A stretch of 52,044 bases of DNA. Source: Clostridiaceae bacterium. GTDB lineage: Bacteria; Bacillota; Clostridia; Lachnospirales; Lachnospiraceae. The stretch spans positions 1-52,044 of the forward strand of contig CAJTGE010000037.1 of the NCBI GenBank assembly GCA_910575795.1. Reading direction: 5' to 3'. The notes beneath the pieces are model-generated. The model was not told where the DNA came from. It saw only the letters and a program-made list of their open reading frames with translations, and did no database searches. Both the position numbers and the translations under genes were made by a program. This document shows positions 40,202-48,846 of the stretch, piece by piece (position 1 is the stretch's first letter; each line of letters begins with the position of its first letter).

Positions 40202-42874
40202 TTAATCCAGCAGGCTGGTGTACCCAAGAAACGGATGGCTTGATTTGGCATCTAGGTCACGGATCTGGATGCCGTACTTTGCACCTACGGCTTCCACGCG
40301 CTTGCCTCCGCCGATATACATGGCCACATGGCCGTCCCAGACGATCAGGTCACCAGGCCTTAACATCTCTTTCGGGATCTTCCGCCCGTAATTGATCTGG
40401 CTTGACGAGCTGTGCGGGAGTGAGATCCCCGCCCCGTTCTTGTAGGCCCACAGGGTCAGGCCGCTGCAGTCAAAGGTGTTCGGCCCTGCCGCGCCCCATA
40501 CATACTGCTTCCCGACCTGTGCGCAGGCAAGCTCCACAACCCGTTTCCTGGCCTCGGAGCAGTCTGCCAGGTCAAGCCCGGAAACATCAAACCCGTACCC
40601 GCTCTCGGTCTTTTTCAGCGCCTGCTTCAGCTTTTTGGCGTATTCCCGCATCTTGGCGGCATCCTTGTAATACTTCCCGTCAAACAGCTGCAGCGCATTA
40701 TTCTCCTTCTCTTCTTTCCCTTCCAGGAAGGCCGCACACAGGACATCCGAAGCGTTCGTCTCGGAGCTTAATTTCTTCAGCTCCTTGATCATCATGCCGG
40801 TATTGGACTCCAGGAGCCCGTTGATGTCACCCATGTTCTGGTCCAGCCATACGGTGAACAGGTCGGACTGCGCATTGATGGCATCCCACTGCTCCCCGGT
40901 CTGCTGGGCGATCCCTTTCAGCCAGTCAACATCTTCGTCATTCCAGCCGCCGAGGCCTTTCCCATTTGTCCCGGAATAAGCAGGCGAGAATGTCCCGTTT
41001 GTCTGCTGCCATGCGAAAGCGCATGCGCCGCATGCCGCCGCTTCAGAGTAGCCGCCCCGGATCAGGGTGTTATAGAGTACGGTCAGGTTATCCCTCGCAT
41101 CCTGTGAAAGCGACGAGATCCCGTCAAACCCATAGGAGCTGTTATTCAGCCTGCTTGGGTCATAGTAATATGGGTAGAAGGTGACATTCTCCCAGCTGCT
41201 TGAGAACTTGATCCTCGCAAGGAGCCGGTTCGTATCCCCATCAATGTTGTTCACATTGGCATTCCCGATATTTGACGGGATGTCGGAGTAATAGTCCATC
41301 CACCCGCGCCACTGCTGGCGGTCAATCTTTAACTTATCCTTGCAGGAATCCTTTAACAGGTTAAACTCCCGCTCCTCGAACCGCTTGACCGCCTCTGCCA
41401 GCTCGCTGTGGCGGCTGATGAAGTTAAGCCAGGAATTCCCCTTGTACTGCTTTAAGCGTTCCGTAACGATCGCGATCCGCTCCGCTTCCGATGACGCCCA
41501 GTAAGGGTACGCGAACGCATTCCCGTAGATATCCATGGCGAACAGGGAATCATCCTGCTTTAACGGCTTCGTGGAGTCCCCGTCTTTATCCATGGGCCTG
41601 CCATACTGGTCTTCTTCCGTATGGGTCAGGGTCTTGTCGATCTTCGTGGTGGAAGTAATGGAGCCGTTCTGGGCCGTCTTCTTCGTCCCGTCCTGGGTAA
41701 AGCCGGTATAAGTGCCGCCCGGCTTCGAGATCAGGCCGCCGAAGGACTGGTTCACCGGGTTGTTGTTGAGGGTCACCTCCACACCAGCTCCGGCATTCTC
41801 CTCCAGCTGCTGGGTATACTGGTTGGTCAGGCCGTCCGGGTTCATCTGGATCCCGCTTTCATCATCCGGCCCGCCCCCGTCATCATCCGGATCCCAGTTC
41901 TCATCCTCCTCGTAGTAAGCGACAAACTCAATATCCTCTTCCGAAGTGATCTGGATGACGGCGCCGGGCTGCAAAAGGCCGTCATAATGCCCGCTGTAAT
42001 CTTCCCAGCCACGGAAGCTGTGCTCCCACACGACGCTTCCAGGGGAATGCTTCAGGGTGATGTAATCCCCGACTTTCGCATTGGCTGTGGCATAGATATC
42101 CCCCGGTTCCTGGTCGGTTACCAGGCTGCCTACGTCCACCGGGTAGCGGTAGATGATGGAGACCGTCCCGTTCCCGCAGGCATAGAACTCCGTGGTATAT
42201 TCCGTGGTGGTGAACTCAATCCCACCCTTAGCCAGCTTCCTGTCACCATTCTCATCATCATAGGCCCAGAAGCCTCCGCCATAAGGTGTTGGATCAGGCA
42301 GCTTGAACTTCCCGCCGACTTTTATGTCTGTCTTTGCGTATTTCTCAATCTCATTCCAGTCGCTGTCATAAAAATACAGGTCCGTCTTTTCATAATCCAG
42401 CACACTGTCATCCGGCACCAGGACAAACTCCATGTCCATCAGGTTATCCTCTTCCATGTAGTCCTCGATCCAGAAGTCATCATCCGGATAATAGGCCTCC
42501 TCCGTGTCCCGGATGACCCAGCAGGAGCTGATGTCCTCCCTGTCCTTAAACTCTTCCGGGAGGTACTGATTCCTGATCTTCGGGATTGTGATGCCCCTGC
42601 CGTAACGCACCGTCTTCTCCGTAAGGAGTTTTTCGTTGCCTTCCTCATCTTCACCGTAAAAACTGACCTTGACCTTATTGCCGTCCGGCGCCGCTGAAGC
42701 CCTCAGCGGCCCGTTCGGCAGGAAGAAGGCCGCCACAATGGCCAAGGCGGCTGCGGTGATGGCCAGACCATGGCGCATCTTTGTCCATGGCTGTTTCCCG
42801 TTTTTCCTGCTGCCTGTATCCGTCTGTTCCAGCGAAGGCATGCAGCCTTCACTTAGTTGTCCTTGTCTGTCCAT
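40202..42874 (-). CDS. Membrane-anchored NlpC/P60 peptidoglycan hydrolase of the transfer apparatus
   Basis: 890 aa; ATG with AAGGAGG 8 nt upstream. A transmembrane segment lies near the N-terminus (LAITAAALAIVAAFFL, residues about 35-52). Beta-rich repeats follow (VKVSFYGEDEEGN, acidic stretches). Around residues 590-700 is a helical domain like phage-tail lysozyme/CwlT transglycosylase domains (LIRGGYSEAAACGACAFAW), but the usual catalytic Glu is not evident (QQTNGTFSP). The C-terminal NlpC/P60 domain is intact: YVWGAAGPNTFDCSGL with Cys near 803 and DGHVAMYIGGG with His near 848. It should cut peptide stems of peptidoglycan to open a channel, as VirB1-like proteins of Gram-positive conjugation systems do. 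It lies 17 bp after the 1880-aa gene. Confidence 0.88.
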   Translation of the reverse strand: MDRQGQLSEGCMPSLEQTDTGSRKNGKQPWTKMRHGLAITAAALAIVAAFFLPNGPLRASAAPDGNKVKVSFYGEDEEGNEKLLTEKTVRYGRGITIPKIRNQYLPEEFKDREDISSCWVIRDTEEAYYPDDDFWIEDYMEEDNLMDMEFVLVPDDSVLDYEKTDLYFYDSDWNEIEKYAKTDIKVGGKFKLPDPTPYGGGFWAYDDENGDRKLAKGGIEFTTTEYTTEFYACGNGTVSIIYRYPVDVGSLVTDQEPGDIYATANAKVGDYITLKHSPGSVVWEHSFRGWEDYSGHYDGLLQPGAVIQITSEEDIEFVAYYEEDENWDPDDDGGGPDDESGIQMNPDGLTNQYTQQLEENAGAGVEVTLNNNPVNQSFGGLISKPGGTYTGFTQDGTKKTAQNGSITSTTKIDKTLTHTEEDQYGRPMDKDGDSTKPLKQDDSLFAMDIYGNAFAYPYWASSEAERIAIVTERLKQYKGNSWLNFISRHSELAEAVKRFEEREFNLLKDSCKDKLKIDRQQWRGWMDYYSDIPSNIGNANVNNIDGDTNRLLARIKFSSSWENVTFYPYYYDPSRLNNSSYGFDGISSLSQDARDNLTVLYNTLIRGGYSEAAACGACAFAWQQTNGTFSPAYSGTNGKGLGGWNDEDVDWLKGIAQQTGEQWDAINAQSDLFTVWLDQNMGDINGLLESNTGMMIKELKKLSSETNASDVLCAAFLEGKEEKENNALQLFDGKYYKDAAKMREYAKKLKQALKKTESGYGFDVSGLDLADCSEARKRVVELACAQVGKQYVWGAAGPNTFDCSGLTLWAYKNGAGISLPHSSSSQINYGRKIPKEMLRPGDLIVWDGHVAMYIGGGKRVEAVGAKYGIQIRDLDAKSSHPFLGYTSLLD

Positions 42875-42891
42875 GAAATCAGCCTCCTTCC

Positions 42892-45800
42892 TTAATTGAT
42901 AATGATCGCGAACGGGTCAACAACCGGTGTCCCGCACCCTGCCGGGTGCCCGCCCGGAAATGCCTCAAACAGGCATGCCTGCCCGCCGGACGTATAAAGG
43001 ATCGTCTCCCCTGGCACGTAAATGCTCTCGTTCTTCATGGCGTTCCCGGTGTATTCCTTCCCGTTATAGACCGCCTTCACGAAACCGGTGACCAGTGTGC
43101 CCTGCTCGTTTGCCTTGGTGATCCGGTTCCCGTTGCATATGACATCCTTGATCCATTCCAGCGCCTGGGCCGATACGGAACCCGCGTTTTTGTCCGCATA
43201 GGTGTGCGACGTGGTAGCGAACCATCCGCCCTGCTTCGGCAGGAGTGTCAGGTACTGATAGAGCGACAGGCCCTTCTTCTTCCCGTACAGCTCATAGACG
43301 TTCACCATCAAGGAAGCCTGGTAGCGCATGGTCACTTCGTTTGTCGCGCAGACCCTCTGTTCTCCCATGCACATCGCCGCCAGGTATCTCAGCTGTGCGT
43401 CCGTAAGGGAATAGGAAGCACCCTGGAACGCCGTGCTGCCCTCGCCGCCCGAACCGCCGAAGTAGCTGTAGATGCCGCCGCCTCCGCCATAAGTCTCCGG
43501 GTTGTCAAAGTCATAATCTGCCGCCGTGCCGAAATTGGGCATCCTGGAGATCCGGCCGATAGTCGCATACACAACAGCGCCCATATGCCCGTCACAGACC
43601 CAGACGCGCTTGTATGTATTCCCTTCCTTATCCCATCTCGTTTTTCCCTTATCTGCGCAGCTGTACCAGTAATCATGCTTCGAACAGTGGTGGTGGTGCC
43701 CGGAACAGGCCTTGTGCTTCAGCGGTGTGGATACCGTCTGCCAGTGCCCGTGGGTGCATGGGTCAGCGGCAGGCTTTACCACGCAGGCATGCTCCGCAAT
43801 ATCCGTCTCATACCAGTCGGTCTTCTGGCAGACACCGCAGAGTTCCCCTGTCGTGGGGGATGCCCCTGTCCCGATCCACCAGTTGACGCCGGCGCCCTGG
43901 TCCCCGTTCAGTGTGTAGTCCATACCGCACTTGCCGGTCTGCGCATCCGTCTGGAGGCCCGATTCGTCATTGGCATCCGGGTTCGAAGCGTTGCCTGGGT
44001 GGTACTCTTCAATGGAGATCTGGTGGGAAGCCGCCCAAAGGAATGTGCAGTAATCCAGGAAGTGTTCCTTGTCTTTTTCGTATTCCGTCTTCGCCTGCTG
44101 GGAAGCATTCTCACTGGGTTTCGTAAACACAGTCGGGATGAACACAGACGCCATGGAGATGATATCCTTGGAATTATTGAGATCCACGCTTGTAATGTCA
44201 TCAATGGGCTGCCCGTCTGCCCCACGGAACACCACCTGGTATGCCCCGGCCTCGAAAGCCCCGACATTCTCGTTGGTGTTGTAGCCGTTCATGCCGGCGT
44301 ACATCCCACGGTTGTACTGGGCGTCGTTGATCTCCGTGATAAAATCGTCTGTGTATCCCCTCAGCATATCAACTGCCTCCTGTACAAACGCATCCTTCCC
44401 GTCCGCAGCGGATACATAAGCTGCGGAATAGTTATTGGCCCCATTGCCGTCGCCGCCAAGGTCGATGCTCTCGTATGCCATGAGCAGGATGATGACTACA
44501 AGAACGACCGCACAGACTGCAAGGAGGACTTCCGAAGCCGCCGCCGCTGCCGCCGTGGCCTTCCCGGCGATCATCTTAACCCCGGCCTTGATCGCCAGGG
44601 TATCCACCCCATGCTTGGCAAGGATCCATTCCACCTTCCTGGCGACTGCCTGCCCGATGAAACGCCCCGGGTGCAGGGCGTGTCCAGCCACACGCTTCAG
44701 CCCCTGGGGAACCCTGCGGTTCAGCATCTTGGAAAATGTAGCCGCCACCTTGGTCTGCTTCACGGTTTCCACTGCGGCTGCCTTTATATTGGCCGCTGTC
44801 AGGTCTGCCGGAGTTACCTTTAGTTTCCCGATCCCGATCGGCGATGTCATCCGCCGGAAGGCCATGTTATAAAGGAGGCGGTACCCACCCTTGGTCACCC
44901 TTGCCAGGCCCCGGCCAAGCCCCATGACCTGGTTGAAGCCCATCATCGCGTCTGTCCTCTGTGCCATCCGGAACATCATGTTCTCCATCCCGTTCATCAG
45001 CTCGAACCGGGACATTTCCCGGTTACGGCCCAGGATCAGGCAGACCTTCTCGTTTAAAAGGCGGTTTAAGAACGCTTCCGCTTCCGCATTCCCCTTGTAT
45101 TTCACAAGCAGCTTCTTGATATCCTCCATGGACATATGGGACAGATGGATGAAGTTGCGCCCAAGTTCGTCTTTCAGGGACTGGTCCACATCCAGGACAT
45201 TTAACAGCTTCCGGAACTTATCCATGTCAAACCCGTCCAGGCTGTCACCTGCGTACAGCTGGAACAGGCCCATCATGGCGGAACGGTCCTCCATGGAGAC
45301 CCCCTTCAGCTGCTTCATGAGCGCCCCGGCCTTGTCCTCGGAGATGCCGGCCTGCCTGAGCGCTGCCAGGATATCCCCATCAGCCGCCCAGTTCTTCCCG
45401 GCCAACTTATCCACCAGGTCTGCAGCAACCCCGTTCTTTTCCAGGATCGCCTGCATATCTTCCTTATCGAAAAACTTTTCCTGGGAGAATAAGGACTCCA
45501 CCAGGCGTTTCTGGCTCACGCTTAAGCCGTCCAGGCCGCCTTCCAGGCTCTTTAAAGCCCGGTCGCGCTCTGCCATAGTTGACTGCTTATGGCGGCTCAA
45601 AAAACCAAGGATATCCTCTGTGCTGACGTTATCCTGCTCCAGAAGATCCCTGCGGATCCCCATCGCCTGGATGAGCCCACGCATGTCGTTTTTCCCCGGT
45701 GTCCGGAAGGTTCCCGCGTACCGCATGGCAACCAGGCGCTCCATGGCGGCCGGGTCATTCTGTGCTGCCTTGAGCATCTTTACATCCAGCCCGGACTTCC

Positions 45801-48534
45801 TGGCGAACTTCTCCAGGGCCTCACCATCCATGGCGCAGGCGCTGGCAGCCCTGGAACGGATGATATGGCTGTTGAGCGCCGTCATCACCGTATCTCCCTG
45901 GTCCAGGCTGGTCCGTCCCATATTGAGCATCTGCTGCTTGACCATATGGGCCGGCAGCTTCACAGCGTACATGGCTGACATCGCCATGCGCCCTGCCTCG
46001 GTGTCGCCGGTAACTGACTGGACGGCAGTTCTCGCACCCTGTTTTACTACCATGGCGAAATACCGGTTCTTCATCATATCCATCGCCGCATGCGCCGTCC
46101 TGGCATTGATGGATTCAATCCGCCTTAAGCTGTCCTGACGGATCTCCCCGGCTTTTCCCATATAGACAGACTGTTCGCCTTCTGCCTTAATGTTTCCTTT
46201 CATCGGCAAAACACCAATGTTCGCCGCCATGGCAGAAGCGGCACGAGTCCTTTCCGTGCTTCCGGTAAAAGCAGAGGAAGCATACGGCTGGGTACCAGCG
46301 GCGGCTACTGGCTGGCCGTTGGCGATCCCCTGGAACGACTCCTGCCCGGAGCTTCCTTTCCTGCGGTAAGCGCCTGCGTTTACTGCGCATACACCCGCGC
46401 TGATAAGGATCCCGCCGCTTGCAGGCGTCTGAGCGTGCGGTACTGCCCGCATAGCCTGGCCTTTAAAGCCGCCCGCACCGCCACCCATAGGTGCTGCACC
46501 GCCCGGTGCGCCCGGAGTAGTTGCTGCGGTACCAGGGGATGTGCCTATGCCTTTGCCTGCCCACATATCTGCACGGGCAGCGTGCCTGACAGGGACATAA
46601 GGCATCTGCTGGGACGGGATAACCGCCCCGTAAGCCGTACTCCCCTGCTTTTCCATATAAGCCAGGATGGTGTTTCCGTTAGCGATCTGCTTTAAGGTGG
46701 CATCCTCCGGGGCGACACGGGTAAAAGAAACGTTTGTTTTCCCGGCCTCATGCACTTCTTTCTGCACTGGCAGGGCTTCATAAGCACTCCTGCTGAATTT
46801 CCTTTCCCGGAAATCGACAACCGGAGCCCCGTCCGGGCCTTTGACAGAGGCAGACGGATCCGGTGCCTTATGTTCTCCCGCGACGGTATGCCAGCTTAGT
46901 CTTTTGGATTCCGTATCCTTAATGGAATCCTCAAGCCTCTCCCGGTATTCCCGTACCCCGGTAAATCCCTGGCTCTCAAGCCTCTTCTCCGTCTCCTCCA
47001 GTTTCCTCTCGGAAGCGTATACCTCCCTTTTTACGGTCTCCCAGCTCTTATACTTGGACACTTCCTGGTCGGTCACGTTATACTTATCCAGGAGGGACTT
47101 GTAGTACGACATGCCATCCTGTGTGTCCGTGCGTGCCCTTGCGCTTACTAACTCCTCCTGGCGCCTTAACTCCTCATGCCTTACCGTATCCTGCGCATAC
47201 CCGTGCAGGGCGACATTAGCCTCACCGTTTTTGTATTTCCCCTCCAGGTAGGTTTTCTTCTCCTCCCTGGTATATGTGCTGTAGCTGCCGTCCTGGTTCC
47301 GCCTTAAGTAGTCCGCGCCATCCGGCTTCTCCCATGTATGCTCCCTTAACTCCTCCGTGGAAGCGTTCCTGGCACGCTCCGCCGCTTCTGCGGCATATTC
47401 CTGCCATCCGCCTTTCCCGACGCTCTGGAACCGGTCATGGTGTGCCTGGATCTCATCGTTAGTATTCCGGTACTGTTCCTTTAAGCGGCTGTATTCCTCG
47501 CCTGTGTCCTTCCCGGACAGCTTCATCCGTTCTATTTCCCGGCGCATCAGTTCCGCTTTTGCGTAGCGTTCGCACTGCGCCTCAATCTCCGCAGCCCGGA
47601 TGGCATATGCGTCACGGTAATCCGTCCATGACGGCTCCCCGGTGGATGTCATGGAAGCGACGGCAGATGCTGCGCCCGTTGCTGCGGCGGCTGCATGGGC
47701 ATCACGGTCCCTCTGCTGTTCACGTTCCTGCTCGCGGTCACGTTCCTGGTGGGTTCTATGTTCTTCCTCCCGGCGTTCCTGCTCCCGGTGCCCGGAATCT
47801 GCGGTATGGCGGCTTTCCTCTTCGCACCTTACGGAGTCTTCATGCTTCTGTGCCTCCTGGCGCTTCGCCTCCTCCGCCCTGCGGCGCTCCCGGCGCCTCT
47901 CCGCTTTCCGTTTCGCTGCGGCCTTCTTCTTTTCCTTTGCCTTTTCCTCTGCTACATCCTCATCTTCCCCGCCGGGTTCTTCCTCTTCATCCAGGCTGTC
48001 CTGGGCATCTTCCTCCTCTGTCTGCCCGTCCTGGCTTTCCCTATCAGGCTCCTCCACGGTCTCTTCCTGCTCCCCGATCTCCCGCTCCAGGTCTTCCTCT
48101 TCCTCAAGTTCTTCTTCCTGCTCCTGCTGCTGTGCGCTTTTATCCAGGTCTTTGAGCAGGTCTTTTAACAGGTCTGCCGCCCTTTCTCCGTCAATGTCAC
48201 GGACCACTACCGTATAAAAATAAGGCGGGCGTTTCCCTTCATCCTCGATCATGCTGCTGTTGATGGAGATGAAAGGGACACCGCCCCGGGTCAGCTCCTG
48301 CCGGATGGGTTCCAGGGTATCTTGCCCGCATCCGATGAACACGGCCCCGTTATTATGGATATGCCTGGCTACCAGATCCGGATGAAACCCGTTTTTCTCC
48401 AGCCTTGTCTTATCCTCATTGAGCTTCCGGTCGAGGCTAATCTCCTGAAGGGCCGGGATCAGGGATAATACCCCGGTCATTCCGTATGCAATCGTCGCTG
48501 CGGCAGTCCCCAGTGCTTTTTCGTCAAGTCCCAC
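42892..48534 (-). CDS. Giant membrane protein of the transfer-type operon, 1880 aa
   Basis: GTG start, 8 nt after AAGGAGG. Residues 40-125 resemble DUF3801/PcfB-like modules of conjugative elements (weak; PPYFYTVVVRDIDGERAADLL). About 130-290 are extremely charged (poly-E then K/R rich), likely coiled coil. About 290-620 are more charged helix. Gly/Ala linkers follow near 640-720, then a long helical region with repeated LLxxxG segments (about 760-1290). One strong transmembrane helix lies at about 1330-1354 (VLLAVCAVVLVVIILLMAY). The last 525 residues are extracellular, with a Cys/His-rich cluster (CGVCQKTDWY, CTHGHW, CSGHHHHCSKH) and a segment like SleB-type hydrolases (YLAAMCMGEQRVCA). It is probably a scaffold or channel component. 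Family assignment is uncertain. Confidence 0.8.
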   Translation of the reverse strand: MGLDEKALGTAAATIAYGMTGVLSLIPALQEISLDRKLNEDKTRLEKNGFHPDLVARHIHNNGAVFIGCGQDTLEPIRQELTRGGVPFISINSSMIEDEGKRPPYFYTVVVRDIDGERAADLLKDLLKDLDKSAQQQEQEEELEEEEDLEREIGEQEETVEEPDRESQDGQTEEEDAQDSLDEEEEPGGEDEDVAEEKAKEKKKAAAKRKAERRRERRRAEEAKRQEAQKHEDSVRCEEESRHTADSGHREQERREEEHRTHQERDREQEREQQRDRDAHAAAAATGAASAVASMTSTGEPSWTDYRDAYAIRAAEIEAQCERYAKAELMRREIERMKLSGKDTGEEYSRLKEQYRNTNDEIQAHHDRFQSVGKGGWQEYAAEAAERARNASTEELREHTWEKPDGADYLRRNQDGSYSTYTREEKKTYLEGKYKNGEANVALHGYAQDTVRHEELRRQEELVSARARTDTQDGMSYYKSLLDKYNVTDQEVSKYKSWETVKREVYASERKLEETEKRLESQGFTGVREYRERLEDSIKDTESKRLSWHTVAGEHKAPDPSASVKGPDGAPVVDFRERKFSRSAYEALPVQKEVHEAGKTNVSFTRVAPEDATLKQIANGNTILAYMEKQGSTAYGAVIPSQQMPYVPVRHAARADMWAGKGIGTSPGTAATTPGAPGGAAPMGGGAGGFKGQAMRAVPHAQTPASGGILISAGVCAVNAGAYRRKGSSGQESFQGIANGQPVAAAGTQPYASSAFTGSTERTRAASAMAANIGVLPMKGNIKAEGEQSVYMGKAGEIRQDSLRRIESINARTAHAAMDMMKNRYFAMVVKQGARTAVQSVTGDTEAGRMAMSAMYAVKLPAHMVKQQMLNMGRTSLDQGDTVMTALNSHIIRSRAASACAMDGEALEKFARKSGLDVKMLKAAQNDPAAMERLVAMRYAGTFRTPGKNDMRGLIQAMGIRRDLLEQDNVSTEDILGFLSRHKQSTMAERDRALKSLEGGLDGLSVSQKRLVESLFSQEKFFDKEDMQAILEKNGVAADLVDKLAGKNWAADGDILAALRQAGISEDKAGALMKQLKGVSMEDRSAMMGLFQLYAGDSLDGFDMDKFRKLLNVLDVDQSLKDELGRNFIHLSHMSMEDIKKLLVKYKGNAEAEAFLNRLLNEKVCLILGRNREMSRFELMNGMENMMFRMAQRTDAMMGFNQVMGLGRGLARVTKGGYRLLYNMAFRRMTSPIGIGKLKVTPADLTAANIKAAAVETVKQTKVAATFSKMLNRRVPQGLKRVAGHALHPGRFIGQAVARKVEWILAKHGVDTLAIKAGVKMIAGKATAAAAAASEVLLAVCAVVLVVIILLMAYESIDLGGDGNGANNYSAAYVSAADGKDAFVQEAVDMLRGYTDDFITEINDAQYNRGMYAGMNGYNTNENVGAFEAGAYQVVFRGADGQPIDDITSVDLNNSKDIISMASVFIPTVFTKPSENASQQAKTEYEKDKEHFLDYCTFLWAASHQISIEEYHPGNASNPDANDESGLQTDAQTGKCGMDYTLNGDQGAGVNWWIGTGASPTTGELCGVCQKTDWYETDIAEHACVVKPAADPCTHGHWQTVSTPLKHKACSGHHHHCSKHDYWYSCADKGKTRWDKEGNTYKRVWVCDGHMGAVVYATIGRISRMPNFGTAADYDFDNPETYGGGGGIYSYFGGSGGEGSTAFQGASYSLTDAQLRYLAAMCMGEQRVCATNEVTMRYQASLMVNVYELYGKKKGLSLYQYLTLLPKQGGWFATTSHTYADKNAGSVSAQALEWIKDVICNGNRITKANEQGTLVTGFVKAVYNGKEYTGNAMKNESIYVPGETILYTSGGQACLFEAFPGGHPAGCGTPVVDPFAIIIN

Positions 48535-48698
48535 GAATATTTCCTCCTTCCCTCCCGGAACCCGGACGATACGCCGGGAACCGGGACGCTGATTGTCTTT
48601 TCCAGCCTGCTTTTGGGCACTGGATAATCAGTATCCGGTACCAGGCAGGCTTTTACAGACATTACAGGGGTAGTACCCCATCATGCCTTACTGTGGAA

Positions 48699-48705
48699 AG
48701 TATGG
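48699..48705 (-). promoter_or_regulatory. CCATACT box upstream of the 1880-aa gene
   Basis: Minus strand CCGCCATACTTTCC, about 165 bp upstream of the GTG and in gene orientation. It lies in a divergent intergenic region, 54 bp from the plus-strand promoter. Confidence 0.35.
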
Positions 48706-48750
48706 CGGATCCTGCGCGTTTTTCCGGCCGAAAAAAATTTGAAAAAATAT

Positions 48751-48789
48751 AAAAAAGTTTGTGGGAAATCCGGATTTTTGTCCTATAAT
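48751..48789 (+). promoter_or_regulatory. Strong promoter with internal palindrome for the 496-aa gene
   Basis: AAAAAAGTTTGTGGGAAATC, then TATAAT at 48784-48789. TTGTGG to TATAAT is 19 nt, and the spacer contains the perfect palindrome AAATCCGGATTT (48766-48777). It matches the sigma-operon promoter at 34 of 39 positions. Confidence 0.78.
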
Positions 48790-48846
48790 AGCGCCAGAGG
48801 AAAAGAAATTAAAAAAACAGGAAAACTATATAAGGAGGAAATCATT

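Noticed and set aside
42946..44823. Long plus-strand open frame of 625 aa
   Set aside because: It is antisense to the 1880-aa gene, has no ribosome-binding site or recognisable domains, and has the His/Arg/Ile-rich composition typical of a reverse-strand shadow.
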